Assembly (NCBI GenBank): GCA_020099315.1
Contig: CP083650.1
Coordinates: 2,790,001 to 2,854,000 of the forward strand
Length of the DNA stretch: 64,000 nt
Source: Citrobacter europaeus
GTDB lineage: Bacteria; Pseudomonadota; Gammaproteobacteria; Enterobacterales; Enterobacteriaceae
Reading direction: 5' to 3'
Shown here: positions 9,519 to 18,223 of the stretch, in pieces
How positions within the stretch are numbered: the stretch's first letter is position 1
How the letters are laid out: every line of letters starts with the position of its first letter
Notes under the pieces: generated by a model
What the model was told of the DNA's origin: nothing
Databases searched by the model: none
The model's input: only the letters and a program-made list of their open reading frames with translations
Program-made: the position numbers and the translations under genes

Positions 9519-10355
9519 TCATTCCGCTTTACCGTCAGAGCCAAACAATTTAATTTTTTCTAATGCTCGCTCTTTTACTGCTTTACGAACTTCACGTTCA
9601 ACGTGGAGAAACGGCTGATTCTGATTCGCTTGTACAGCCGCCATGGCGGCCTGGCATAGTTCAGTATGAATGTTGATTTTAGAGATGCCTAATGAAATGG
9701 CTTTTTTGATATCCGCATCGCTGATACCTGACGCACCGTGTAGCACCAGCGGAACAGAAACCGCCCGGCGTACGCGCTCAACAACCTCGAAATTAAGTTT
9801 CGGTTCAGAGGTATAAACCCCGTGCTGGTTGCCAATCGCCACCGCCAGAGAATCACAGCCGGTACGCTCGACAAATTCCGCCGCCTGGCTTGGGTCGGTA
9901 TAGTGATAGCCCGCCAACGCCTCTTCATAAACCGTTTCATTCCCCACATGGCCCAGTTCAGCTTCGACCGGCACACCCAGCGGATGGAAAAAATCCACAG
10001 CCTCTTTCGTCAGACGAATATTCTCTTCAAAATCAAAGGCAGAGGCATCACGCATTAGCGAATTCATACCATGGGTCCAGGCGTTATGGATAATTTCCAT
10101 GCTGCGTCCGTGATCCCAGTGCGTAATAACCGGAACCGAGGCTTTTTTCGCCATTGAAACCATCATGTGCGAGAAATCTTCAAATGAGGTATTACCTACA
10201 AAACCAGTGCCGAAGGAAATAATCACCGGCGATTTAGATTCTTCCGCCGCATCCATCACACCCATTAGCATTTCTGCATTCCACACGTTAAAGTGGGCAA
10301 TTGCATAATGTTTATTTTGGGCATCATTTTCCCAATATTTAATATCTGCCAACAT
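9519..10355 (-). CDS. ydjI: Class II zinc aldolase YdjI
   Basis: Class II fructose-bisphosphate-aldolase-fold enzyme of 278 residues. Zinc ligands are visible as His in THWDHGRS, a Glu in VPVEAELGHVG and a His in LVLHGASG; the phosphate-binding loop is GISKINIHTEL. The GatY/KbaY/AgaY-like family splits a ketose 1-phosphate into dihydroxyacetone phosphate and an aldehyde. For K-12 YdjI a preference for higher sugar-acid phosphates such as an octuluronate 1-phosphate has been reported. It is translationally close to ydjH, so kinase and aldolase act in sequence in the cytoplasm. Confidence 0.94.
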   Translation of the reverse strand: MLADIKYWENDAQNKHYAIAHFNVWNAEMLMGVMDAAEESKSPVIISFGTGFVGNTSFEDFSHMMVSMAKKASVPVITHWDHGRSMEIIHNAWTHGMNSLMRDASAFDFEENIRLTKEAVDFFHPLGVPVEAELGHVGNETVYEEALAGYHYTDPSQAAEFVERTGCDSLAVAIGNQHGVYTSEPKLNFEVVERVRRAVSVPLVLHGASGISDADIKKAISLGISKINIHTELCQAAMAAVQANQNQPFLHVEREVRKAVKERALEKIKLFGSDGKAE

Positions 10356-10379
10356 GGTTATTTCTCCCTTTTGAATAAA

Positions 10380-11423
10380 TTAATGATTTACTTTAATAAC
10401 GCCTTTGATAATTTCACGCTTGTTATTAACGGATTCATCAAACGCGCGCTGAACATCTGCATAATCGTAAATATGCGTCACCATCGACTTCACATCGAAA
10501 CGACCAGAGGAGATGGCTTCAATCGTTACCGGGTAGCGGTTGGCATAACGAAAAACCGTCTGAATCGACACTTCACGGTTAATTTTGAGGAAATTAATCG
10601 CTGAATCACCAGGTACTGTACCCACGATCATAATTTTCCCGCCGCGCATCACCAGATAGGGAGTCTGTTTAACGGTGATGGCTGAGCCGGCGGTTTCGAA
10701 AACAATGTCCGCCCCCATGTCGCCAGAGAATTGTTGGCAACAGGCGATGGTGTCCTCTTTTGCACCGTTGATAACGGTCGACGCCCCAAGTTGCTCGGCC
10801 ATCACCAGGCGTTTTTCCAGCACATCAACCACCGCAATGTCGGTTGCGCCCAAACATTTACAAGCTTGCAGGGTCATTAAACCAATACAGCCAGCCCCCA
10901 GAATGATGATTTTCTTGCCCGGCTTAACGTCCGCCAGCATTGCAGCATGCATACCGACCGCCGCAGGCTCCACCAGCGCGCCTTCCAGCGTGTCCATGTT
11001 ATCGGGCAGCTTGTAAGTGAAGCTCTCCGGATGACACAGATAGTGGGTTAGCGCGCCGCGATAATTGGGCTGAGTGGCCATGAAATCGACGTCCGGACAG
11101 ATGTTGTATTTCCCTTCAAGACAGTAGCGACAGTGACCACACGGCACGCCCGGCTCAATGTTCACCCGGTCTCCGGATTTAAATTTTGTCACTCGGTTTC
11201 CTACCGCCACCACCGTACCAGCGCATTCATGCCCCAGACCAATTTCCTGATTGGGATCTTTCGGCGGAATAAAAGGACCCGATTCAAAACCATGAACATC
11301 TGATCCACAAATTCCAACGTATTCCACTTTAATCAGCACTTCATGCTCTTTTGGCACCGGAATTTCGGCGTCGATAATTTTCATCGTTCCCGGTGTTTTT
11401 AAGATTGCTTTTGAATTTTTCAT
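10380..11423 (-). CDS. ydjJ: Zinc-dependent alcohol/polyol dehydrogenase YdjJ
   Basis: Medium-chain dehydrogenase. The catalytic zinc ligands lie in GICGSDVHGFES and GLGHECAG, the structural zinc site in PCGHCRYCLEGKYNIC (four cysteines), and the nucleotide fold is ILGAGCIGLMTLQ. The Asp after the second strand (VVDVLEKR) suggests NAD rather than NADP. ATG 11423 gives 347 residues as in E. coli; the frame extends five codons further upstream. It probably oxidises a sugar alcohol or acid before phosphorylation by YdjH. A second dehydrogenase, YdjL, lies two genes upstream. Confidence 0.94.
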   Translation of the reverse strand: MKNSKAILKTPGTMKIIDAEIPVPKEHEVLIKVEYVGICGSDVHGFESGPFIPPKDPNQEIGLGHECAGTVVAVGNRVTKFKSGDRVNIEPGVPCGHCRYCLEGKYNICPDVDFMATQPNYRGALTHYLCHPESFTYKLPDNMDTLEGALVEPAAVGMHAAMLADVKPGKKIIILGAGCIGLMTLQACKCLGATDIAVVDVLEKRLVMAEQLGASTVINGAKEDTIACCQQFSGDMGADIVFETAGSAITVKQTPYLVMRGGKIMIVGTVPGDSAINFLKINREVSIQTVFRYANRYPVTIEAISSGRFDVKSMVTHIYDYADVQRAFDESVNNKREIIKGVIKVNH

Positions 11424-11440
11424 CTTATTTCCCATCAATA

Positions 11441-12820
11441 TTATTTGCTGGTAATTGCATCAATACCGAGACTTTCGACAGAGACGCCTTTTGTTTCGAT
11501 TCCGATAGTGGCAATAGCAACCGCGACAATAATTGAGACAGCGCCAAGTAGTACAAATACTCCCGTCACACCGTAGCTGCTAAGCAATACCGCGACAGCA
11601 TAAGGTGCCGCGATACCGCTGATACGCCCTACCGCGTTGGCAAGCCCAGACCCGCGAAGTTTCGCCTCGGTCGGCCATATTTCCGGAACATAAACCGCTG
11701 AGGCATAACAGACGTACATATAAACAAATGTAATCAGGAAGAAACCAATTAATGTTATTAACAGCATGCTGGTTTGCAGTGAATAGATATAACCCAACAC
11801 AGCGATTAACACTAATAAGCCAACCCCCATGCTTTTTCTCGGAATTTTATCCATTACCAACATGGCGATAAAAATCCCAAACGGCGCGCCAAACATACTC
11901 ATGGTATTTAAAACAATGGAGTCTTTCAGATTAATACCTTGAGTCATAAATATTGTCGGTAGCCAGTTAATTAAGGTGTACTGCACGACGTTCATGGCAA
12001 TCAGAACAAAGGAACCCAAAATAACCCGTTTAAGTAACACCCCTGTTAATAAGGCGGAATACGGAACAGAACGCGGTTGTTTGCCATCATCATCTATTAC
12101 GACTGGTGGCAGCGGCTTGCCGGTCTGGCGAATAACGCCCTCCTCAATTATCCGCATTACCTGTTCGGCTTCCTGGTAGCGTCCGCGAGATTCCAGCCAG
12201 CGAGGCGACTCCGGGAAACTGCGCCATGCAATAACAGTTGCTATAAGCGACAGCACAGCTGGAATCAACAACTGGACACGCCAGTTCCATTCCGCGCTGA
12301 TAAGTGGTGTCAGCCCCATAGCAATCAGCGAACAAAGTGGATAAGACCAGTTACCGATAAACGATACCCGACTGGACCAGGTACCACGATTTCGGCCTGG
12401 CATATATTCGGTAAACCCGGCAAATAAGGTCACCAGCAATGCACCTAATCCAACTCCCATTACAAAACGACAGGCGATCAGGAAGGTCATGTTGGGTGAA
12501 AACGCACCAACTATCATAGAAATAATATGAATCGCTTCATACAAGATAAATGCGTTTTTACGCCCGGTTTTGTCACCGATAATTCCCCCCCCGAGCGCGC
12601 CGAGAAACATTCCTGCCGTCGTAATGGCAGAAAACGTGGCGGTGGTGGAATTATCGGTCCAGCCGAGTTCTTTTAACTGCGCGAGAATTAATCCGCCAAC
12701 GGCATTACTCCAACAAACCAGTAATCCGAAGGCAACCATTGCAAACATCGACATGTGCCAGCGGCAGTCAGGCAGCCTGTCTAACCTCGCGCCGCAGTGC
12801 GGTTTTGCTATCTGTTCCAT
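11441..12820 (-). CDS. ydjK: MFS transporter of the sugar-porter type, YdjK
   Basis: Second twelve-segment MFS permease of the cluster, 459 residues, clearly paralogous to YdjE (shared GARLDRLP start, GGGIIGDKTGRKNAF loop, ESPRWLESRGR after TM6 and MYVCYASAVYVPEIWPTEAKLRGSG near TM10). The two permeases flank the enzymes, ydjK near the front and ydjE at the end. Two related porters in one catabolic cluster suggest two related substrates, or uptake plus exchange; this is inference. It starts 26 bases after the ydjL stop and ends 17 bases before ydjJ. Confidence 0.94.
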   Translation of the reverse strand: MEQIAKPHCGARLDRLPDCRWHMSMFAMVAFGLLVCWSNAVGGLILAQLKELGWTDNSTTATFSAITTAGMFLGALGGGIIGDKTGRKNAFILYEAIHIISMIVGAFSPNMTFLIACRFVMGVGLGALLVTLFAGFTEYMPGRNRGTWSSRVSFIGNWSYPLCSLIAMGLTPLISAEWNWRVQLLIPAVLSLIATVIAWRSFPESPRWLESRGRYQEAEQVMRIIEEGVIRQTGKPLPPVVIDDDGKQPRSVPYSALLTGVLLKRVILGSFVLIAMNVVQYTLINWLPTIFMTQGINLKDSIVLNTMSMFGAPFGIFIAMLVMDKIPRKSMGVGLLVLIAVLGYIYSLQTSMLLITLIGFFLITFVYMYVCYASAVYVPEIWPTEAKLRGSGLANAVGRISGIAAPYAVAVLLSSYGVTGVFVLLGAVSIIVAVAIATIGIETKGVSVESLGIDAITSK

Positions 12821-12846
12821 CCGGGAACCTTCCTTTAATAAATGGG

Positions 12847-13923
12847 TTATTCATCAAAGTCATAGGTCATGATGACCTTAATCGCGGTTTTATCGACCAT
12901 GGCGTCAAAACCTTCGCGCCATTGCGACAGACCAATACGGTGAGTGATCATCGGTTTGACTTTGATCGCGCCGCTGGCCAGCAGACGGATGGCATTGCGC
13001 CAGGAGGTGGAATCGTAAGCCATATGGCCAATGATGCTTTTATTCCACGCAGTGATGTCGTTAATGGAAAATTCGAGAGGCTTGAAGCCCATGCCCACGC
13101 GGACGACTTCACCGTTGGGACGCAGCATTTCAATTGATTGTTTAAGGGCAATGTTGGCACCGGAACATTCGATAACCAGTCCCAGATTGTCTTTCCCGCA
13201 GATTTCCTGACAACGTGCAACCACATCTTCGGTCGAACCGTTGACGACCGCTGTCGCCCCCATTTCTTTGGCAATGGGGAAACGCACCGCGACATCGTCT
13301 TCCAGACCGACCATCACGATATTAACAGCCCCCATAATGCGCGCCATTTGTACGGAAAAGAGTCCTAACGGGCCGGTACCGAAAACCACAACGTCCTGGC
13401 CCGGAAGAAATTTGGATTGCTGAGCGATAGATTTGTAGGCATTGCAGATAGGATCCAGCACAGCCGCTTCTTCATAATCGACCCCAGCAGGGATTTCCCA
13501 CAGCGCGTGACGGTGAATCTTGAGGATTTCCCCAGGGACCAGACAATATTTCGAGAACCCACCGCCCCAGGTATTGTTATCCAGACCTAAATTCACCTTT
13601 TCTGTACAACAAAGAAAATCGCCTTGTTCGCATGCAGGACATACGCCGCAAACGTGCCCGCTGTTATCTGACACCACTCGCTGCCCTACCTTCCAGTCCT
13701 TAACCTTGTCGCCAACCTGTACAATTTGCCCAGCGAATTCATGACCACGAATCGAATTAAAAAGGTCGGATCCACTGTCGACATTGTAGTGTTTCATGTC
13801 CGCGCCACAGATAGCAGCCGCCTTGATTTCAATCACAACGTCATCCGGACCGCATACTGGCTCCGGAACATCAATCATCTTGTAGCCACCAAAGGCCTTG
13901 CCAAATCTTGCCAGTGCTTTCAT
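12847..13923 (-). CDS. ydjL: Zinc-dependent alcohol/polyol dehydrogenase YdjL
   Basis: Second medium-chain zinc dehydrogenase, 358 residues as in E. coli. Catalytic ligands are in AAICGADMKHYN and IRGHEFAG, the structural zinc site is CGVCPACEQGDFLCC, and the NAD fold is VVFGTGPLGLFSVQ. It is the first gene of the minus-strand ydjLKJIHG operon, so the promoter lies in 13924-14219, facing the chitinase promoter. With YdjJ it gives the pathway two oxidation steps on a polyol or sugar-acid substrate; which step each catalyses cannot be read from sequence. Confidence 0.94.
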   Translation of the reverse strand: MKALARFGKAFGGYKMIDVPEPVCGPDDVVIEIKAAAICGADMKHYNVDSGSDLFNSIRGHEFAGQIVQVGDKVKDWKVGQRVVSDNSGHVCGVCPACEQGDFLCCTEKVNLGLDNNTWGGGFSKYCLVPGEILKIHRHALWEIPAGVDYEEAAVLDPICNAYKSIAQQSKFLPGQDVVVFGTGPLGLFSVQMARIMGAVNIVMVGLEDDVAVRFPIAKEMGATAVVNGSTEDVVARCQEICGKDNLGLVIECSGANIALKQSIEMLRPNGEVVRVGMGFKPLEFSINDITAWNKSIIGHMAYDSTSWRNAIRLLASGAIKVKPMITHRIGLSQWREGFDAMVDKTAIKVIMTYDFDE

Positions 13924-14219
13924 TGAATTTTCCTTTGTGTTCGTTTTGCATCAGTGGTCATCATACTTATCCATATAATTTTTGAGGTCAACATTAAATC
14001 TTTAAAACACAGATACAGATCTGCATTTCACAACTCAGATCACAAATCAGTGCAAAGATGAACTGAAACTCAATGGAACACGGCAGCCGCTTCGCTAAAA
14101 ATGGCGTGAACCTCTTCGCATTTTTTCTGTTATGAAACTGTTAACCTACGAGTGCTGTTTTTTTCGCCACGCCATTTCCGTGGCGTGTTTGCTTGTTTAA
14201 ATGTCAAAGAGGAACACCG
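13924..14219. promoter_or_regulatory. Divergent promoter region between ydjL and the chitinase gene
   Basis: 296 bases without a gene. It must hold the promoter of the ydjL-first operon (reading left) and that of the chitinase (reading right). The sequence is AT-rich around 13975-14045 and holds a GATCACA half-site near 14037 that resembles half of a CRP site, without a good partner half at the right distance. I could not assign firm -35/-10 boxes. Confidence 0.5.
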
Positions 14220-15473
14220 ATGAAACTATTGCCTTTGTTGGCAGCATTATCCCTGCTCTGCGCCAGCGTTGTTTCCGCCAGTTCACTGATGTCAGTTGGC
14301 TACTTTAATGGTGGCGGCGACGTCACTGCCGGCCCCGGTGGCGACATCAATAAACTGGATGTTCGTCAGATAACCCACCTCAACTATTCATTTGGCCTTG
14401 TCTACAACAATGAAAAAGACGAGACCAATGACGCCTTAAAAGACGCCAGCAAGTTGCATCAGATTTGGCTTTCACAGAAAGTGCAGGATGATTTGCTGAA
14501 AATTCCACAACTGCGTAAACAAAACCCGAACCTGAAAGTTCTGCTTTCCGTCGGTGGTTGGGGCGCACGTGGATTCTCTGGCGCGGCGGCAACGAAAGAA
14601 ACACGTGCGGTATTTATTCAGTCTGCGCAGGAGATAATTGCGAAATATGGTCTTGATGGCATCGATCTCGACTGGGAATATCCGGTCAATGGCGCCTGGG
14701 GACTGGTCGAAAGTCAGCCGGGCGACCGCGCTAACTTTACCGCACTGTTAACTGAGCTGCGTGCCGCATTAGGGCATAAAAAACTACTGACCATCGCCGT
14801 GGGCGCGAATGCGGAAAGTCCGAAAAGCTGGGTGGATGTGAAAGCCATTGCGCCATCGCTCGACTACATCAACCTGATGACTTATGACATGGCTTACGGC
14901 ACCCAGTATTTCAACTCGAACCTGTACGATTCGACGCATTGGCCGACGGTCGCCACGGCGGATAAGTACAGCGCCGACTTTGTCGTTAACAACTATCTTG
15001 CCGCTGGTCTAAAAGCGAGTCAGATGAACCTTGGCATTGGTTTTTATGGACGAGTACCAAAACGCGCCGTTGAGCCAGGCATTGACTGGAGCAAACCCGA
15101 CGCGCAGAAAAACCCCGTTACCCAGCCCTATTTCGAACCCGCGCAAATTGAGTTGTTCAAATCACTGGGCGTCGATCTGAGCAAAGATACCTATGTGAAG
15201 TACAACGATATCGTGGCGAAGTTGATCAACGATCCGCAAAAGCGCTTTAGCCAACATTGGGATGATGAAGCGAAAGTGCCGTGGTTATCGGTAAAGTCTG
15301 CGGATGGAAAAGCACTCTTTGCTCTCTCCTATGAAAATCCGCGCTCGGTAGCGATTAAGGCTGACTACATCAAGAGTAAGGGGCTGGGTGGCGCCATGTT
15401 CTGGGAATACGGTGCGGATGACCAAAATCAGTTGGCGAAGCAGTTAGCCGATTCGTTAGGCATCAAACACTGA
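14220..15473 (+). CDS. Secreted chitinase, glycoside hydrolase family 18
   Basis: Probable endochitinase. Family 18 is proven by the catalytic motif DGIDLDWEYP, with the proton-donor Glu at codon 153, and by the upstream strand LKVLLSVGGWGARGFSG and downstream NLMTYDMAYG. The frame is open from 14193, but ATG 14220 follows AGAGGAACACC and begins a clean signal peptide (MKLLPLLAALSLLCASVVSA), giving 417 residues. There is no separate chitin-binding domain. E. coli K-12 has no gene here. It is followed after about 90 bases by a YajD-like gene on the same strand. Secretion to periplasm or beyond is inferred. Confidence 0.93.
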   Translation: MKLLPLLAALSLLCASVVSASSLMSVGYFNGGGDVTAGPGGDINKLDVRQITHLNYSFGLVYNNEKDETNDALKDASKLHQIWLSQKVQDDLLKIPQLRKQNPNLKVLLSVGGWGARGFSGAAATKETRAVFIQSAQEIIAKYGLDGIDLDWEYPVNGAWGLVESQPGDRANFTALLTELRAALGHKKLLTIAVGANAESPKSWVDVKAIAPSLDYINLMTYDMAYGTQYFNSNLYDSTHWPTVATADKYSADFVVNNYLAAGLKASQMNLGIGFYGRVPKRAVEPGIDWSKPDAQKNPVTQPYFEPAQIELFKSLGVDLSKDTYVKYNDIVAKLINDPQKRFSQHWDDEAKVPWLSVKSADGKALFALSYENPRSVAIKADYIKSKGLGGAMFWEYGADDQNQLAKQLADSLGIKH

Positions 15474-15566
15474 TCCCAACGCCTGACACAATAGGTTATG
15501 ATTAGCGCATTCTGCTGCGCCCGCTTTTGGCGCAGCTCTTCATTTTCTACTGGAGGCATGAGCTTT

Positions 15567-15911
15567 ATGGCTTTTATCCCTAAAAATTACGCCCGTCTGG
15601 AAGTCGGTTACCGGGAAAAGGCGCTTAAACTCTTTCCCTGGGTCTGCGGACGTTGTTCCCGTGAATTCGCGTATTCAAATTTGCGCGAGTTGACGGTACA
15701 CCATATCGATCACGATCACTCCAATAATCCGGAAGATGGTAGCAACTGGGAAATGTTGTGCCTGTACTGCCACGATCATGAGCACTCGAAATACACAGAA
15801 GTGGATCAGTATGGTTCTACCGTAGTGGCGGGCGAAGATGCGCAGAAAGACGTCGGCGAAGCGAAATATAACCCGTTCGCCGATCTGAAGGCGATGATGA
15901 ACAAGAAATAA
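15567..15911 (+). CDS. yajD: HNH-nuclease family protein, YajD type
   Basis: 114-residue HNH protein, nearly identical to E. coli YajD as I recall it. Two zinc-binding pairs frame the active site: CGRCSREF and CLYCHDHEH, with the HNH histidines in LTVHHIDHDHSNNPEDGSNW. The first ATG of the local frame with a proper ribosome site is 15567 (TGGAGG ten bases upstream); ATG 15558 is only one base from that site. In K-12 yajD lies beside tsx, far from gapA, so this is either a relocated gene or a second copy carried with the chitinase. Its DNA target is unknown. Confidence 0.9.
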   Translation: MAFIPKNYARLEVGYREKALKLFPWVCGRCSREFAYSNLRELTVHHIDHDHSNNPEDGSNWEMLCLYCHDHEHSKYTEVDQYGSTVVAGEDAQKDVGEAKYNPFADLKAMMNKK

Positions 15912-15955
15912 CTTCAGCTGCGGGCCCGACACCTATATATGCCGGGCCTGGGTAA

Positions 15956-16231
15956 TCAAGATTTAAACGTCGCTATCGGTTCGGGTGAAATACCAAATTC
16001 CACTTTCAGCTGCTGCTTACTCTTCATCACCATCTCACCGTTGGTATCAATTGTCATATGCTGCGCGTCAATATTGTTTCGCGCCTGCCATAACATGACC
16101 AATTGCAAGCAGTTCTCTTTTTGTTCTGCCGTTAGCGCCACGCCATCCGGCCATTTTCCGAGTTCAACGGCAGTAGATAAGCGCTGATAAACTTCCGGCG
16201 TCATGCTGTTGATCATCTCATCAAGATTCAT
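15956..16231 (-). CDS. yeaC: Conserved small protein YeaC (DUF1315)
   Basis: 91-residue cytoplasmic protein of unknown function, colinear with E. coli YeaC (MNLDEMINSMTPEVYQRLSTAVELGKWPDG at the N-terminus). There is no signal peptide or membrane segment; it is mostly helical, with the charged MVMKSKQQLKVEFG stretch near the end. It sits downstream of msrB on the same strand with a gap of about 40 bases, the constant msrB-yeaC pair of enterobacteria, so the two are probably cotranscribed. Confidence 0.93.
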   Translation of the reverse strand: MNLDEMINSMTPEVYQRLSTAVELGKWPDGVALTAEQKENCLQLVMLWQARNNIDAQHMTIDTNGEMVMKSKQQLKVEFGISPEPIATFKS

Positions 16232-16273
16232 GTTAAATCCACTCTCCGCAGAATAATTTGCTGAATCGTTTCT

Positions 16274-16687
16274 TCAGCCCTTGGTTTGCTCACCGTTTTC
16301 ACCATCGGTGAAGTTCAAAGACGCTGAGTTAACGCAGTAACGTTCACCGGTAGGTTTCGGGCCATCCGGGAAGACGTGTCCCAGGTGCGCATCGCAGTTA
16401 CCGCAGCGGATTTCAATGCGCTGCATACCGTGTGACGTATCTTTTATGTAACGGATAGCCTCTTCACTGACAGGCTCGTAAAAGCTGGGCCAGCCGCAGC
16501 CTGAGTCATATTTTGTCTCGGAACGAAATAGCGGTTTGTCGCAGATCAGACAGTGGTAGATGCCGTCACGTTTGTTATGCAGCAAACGCCCGGTAAATGG
16601 CGGTTCTGTCCCGTGATTCTGCGTCACGTAGAACTGCATTTCGGTTAAATTATTTTTCAGTTCTTCTGGAGAAGGTTGATTAGCCAT
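16274..16687 (-). CDS. msrB: Peptide methionine-(R)-S-oxide reductase MsrB
   Basis: Repairs the R-epimer of methionine sulfoxide in proteins, using thioredoxin. The structural zinc site is CLICDKP plus CGNCDAHLGH, and the catalytic cysteine is in RYCVNSASL near the C-terminus. There is no leader peptide, so it is cytoplasmic. The frame extends ten codons further upstream, but ATG 16687 gives MANQPSPEELK and 137 residues, the E. coli size. It is divergent from gapA; the 340-base gap holds gapA promoters and a CRP site. Confidence 0.95.
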   Translation of the reverse strand: MANQPSPEELKNNLTEMQFYVTQNHGTEPPFTGRLLHNKRDGIYHCLICDKPLFRSETKYDSGCGWPSFYEPVSEEAIRYIKDTSHGMQRIEIRCGNCDAHLGHVFPDGPKPTGERYCVNSASLNFTDGENGEQTKG

Positions 16688-16805
16688 TTGCTCACATCTC
16701 GCTTTATCTAAACTCACATCGCGAGACAGATTCTAACAAAACATTAACACCGGAGTACGAACTTTTGTTCTAAACTTGATACTTGCGAAATGGCAGCCTG
16801 CAATT

Positions 16806-16821
16806 CGTGATCAGAATCACA
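16806..16821 (+). promoter_or_regulatory. CRP-type site upstream of gapA
   Basis: CGTGA-N6-TCACA, one mismatch from the CRP consensus half-sites TGTGA/TCACA, about 210 bases before the gapA start and about 120 from msrB. Control of gapA by CRP from a distal promoter is known in E. coli; assignment here is by motif only. Confidence 0.6.
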
Positions 16822-17028
16822 TTTTTATCTTGATTGCCCTTTAAAATTCGGGCCGCCGACCCCATGTGGTTTCAAGCCCAAAGGAAGAGTGAGGCGAGTC
16901 AGTTGCGCAAAGCTTAGGCAGCAGTTTGATTTGTCGCAATGATTGACACGATTCCGCTTGACGCTGCGTAAGGTTTTTGTAATTTTACAGGCAACCTTTT
17001 ATTCACTAACAAATAGCTGGTGGAATAT

Positions 17029-18024
17029 ATGACTATCAAAGTAGGTATCAACGGTTTTGGCCGTATCGGTCGCATTGTTTTCCGTGCTGCTCAAGAACGC
17101 TCTGACATCGAGATCGTTGCAATCAACGACCTGTTAGACGCTGACTACATGGCTTACATGCTGAAATATGACTCCACTCACGGCCGTTTCAACGGTACCG
17201 TTGAAGTGAAAGACGGTCATCTGATCGTAAACGGTAAAAAAATCCGTGTTACCGCTGAACGTGATCCGGCTAACCTGAAATGGGACGAAGTTGGTGTTGA
17301 CGTAGTAGCTGAAGCTACTGGCCTGTTCCTGACAGACGAAACCGCTCGTAAGCACATCACTGCTGGCGCGAAAAAAGTGGTTCTGACTGGTCCGTCCAAA
17401 GATAACACTCCGATGTTTGTTAAAGGCGCTAACTTTGACAAATACGAAGGTCAGGACATCGTTTCTAACGCTTCCTGCACCACTAACTGCCTGGCTCCGC
17501 TGGCTAAAGTTATCAACGACAACTTCGGCATCATCGAAGGTCTGATGACTACTGTTCACGCAACCACCGCTACTCAGAAAACCGTTGATGGCCCGTCTCA
17601 CAAAGACTGGCGCGGCGGCCGCGGCGCATCCCAGAACATCATCCCGTCCTCTACCGGTGCTGCTAAAGCTGTAGGTAAAGTACTGCCAGAACTGAATGGC
17701 AAACTGACTGGTATGGCGTTCCGCGTTCCTACCCCGAACGTATCTGTTGTTGACCTGACCGTTCGTCTGGAAAAAGCTGCTTCTTACGAAGAAATTAAGA
17801 AAGCAATCAAAGCTGCTTCCGAAGGCCCGATGAAAGGCGTTCTGGGTTACACCGAAGACGACGTAGTATCTACCGATTTCAACGGTGAAGTTTGCACTTC
17901 CGTGTTCGATGCTAAAGCTGGTATCGCACTGAACGACAACTTCGTGAAACTGGTATCCTGGTACGACAACGAAACTGGTTACTCCAACAAAGTTCTGGAC
18001 CTGATTGCTCACATCTCCAAATAA
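17029..18024 (+). CDS. gapA: Glyceraldehyde-3-phosphate dehydrogenase A
   Basis: Central glycolytic enzyme: oxidises glyceraldehyde 3-phosphate to 1,3-bisphosphoglycerate with NAD, as a cytoplasmic tetramer. 331 residues from MTIKVGINGFGRIGR (the NAD-binding GFGRIGR loop). The catalytic Cys in SNASCTTNCLAP is codon 150, and the activating His lies in TVHATTATQ. The frame extends three codons upstream of ATG 17029, but GGTGGA at 17019-17024 supports the shorter start. Codon use is extremely biased to the preferred set (CTG, GGT, AAA, GAA), as expected for one of the most expressed genes. It ends at a strong terminator. Confidence 0.98.
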   Translation: MTIKVGINGFGRIGRIVFRAAQERSDIEIVAINDLLDADYMAYMLKYDSTHGRFNGTVEVKDGHLIVNGKKIRVTAERDPANLKWDEVGVDVVAEATGLFLTDETARKHITAGAKKVVLTGPSKDNTPMFVKGANFDKYEGQDIVSNASCTTNCLAPLAKVINDNFGIIEGLMTTVHATTATQKTVDGPSHKDWRGGRGASQNIIPSSTGAAKAVGKVLPELNGKLTGMAFRVPTPNVSVVDLTVRLEKAASYEEIKKAIKAASEGPMKGVLGYTEDDVVSTDFNGEVCTSVFDAKAGIALNDNFVKLVSWYDNETGYSNKVLDLIAHISK

Positions 18025-18048
18025 GTTGAGATGAAACAGTAATCTGTA

Positions 18049-18075
18049 AGAGCGACTCAGGTCGCTCTTTTTTTT
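18049..18075 (+). terminator. Terminator of gapA
   Basis: Perfect eight-base stem AGAGCGAC / GTCGCTCT with loop TCAG, followed by a run of at least seven T, 25 bases after the gapA stop. Confidence 0.93.
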
Positions 18076-18083
18076 GCCCGAAG

Positions 18084-18206
18084 ATACCCGTCATACTTCA
18101 AATTGCAGGTGTGTTGGCTACGCTCTCTCACCCGAATCACTTACTACAGTAAGCTCATCGGGGGTTCGTTCACTTGCCGCCGTCCTGCAACTCGAATTAT
18201 TTAGGG
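18084..18206 (+). repeat. ERIC (IRU) element
   Basis: About 123 bases that match the enterobacterial repetitive intergenic consensus: one end CCCGTCATACTTCAAATTGC, the central palindrome ACTTACTACAGTAAGCTCAT, the other end AACTCGAATTATTTAGGG. The outer arms are partly complementary, so the transcript can fold into a long hairpin. It fills the gap between the gapA terminator and the yeaD ribosome site, so part of it would lie in any message reading into yeaD. E. coli K-12 does not have it here as far as I recall. Confidence 0.88.
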
Positions 18207-18223
18207 TTAAAAAGGATTGCATC

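Noticed and set aside
17134..18012. 292-codon open frame antisense to gapA
   Set aside because: The strong codon bias of gapA removes stops from the opposite strand. There is no ribosome site or family, and the translation is Ser/Phe/Val-rich nonsense.
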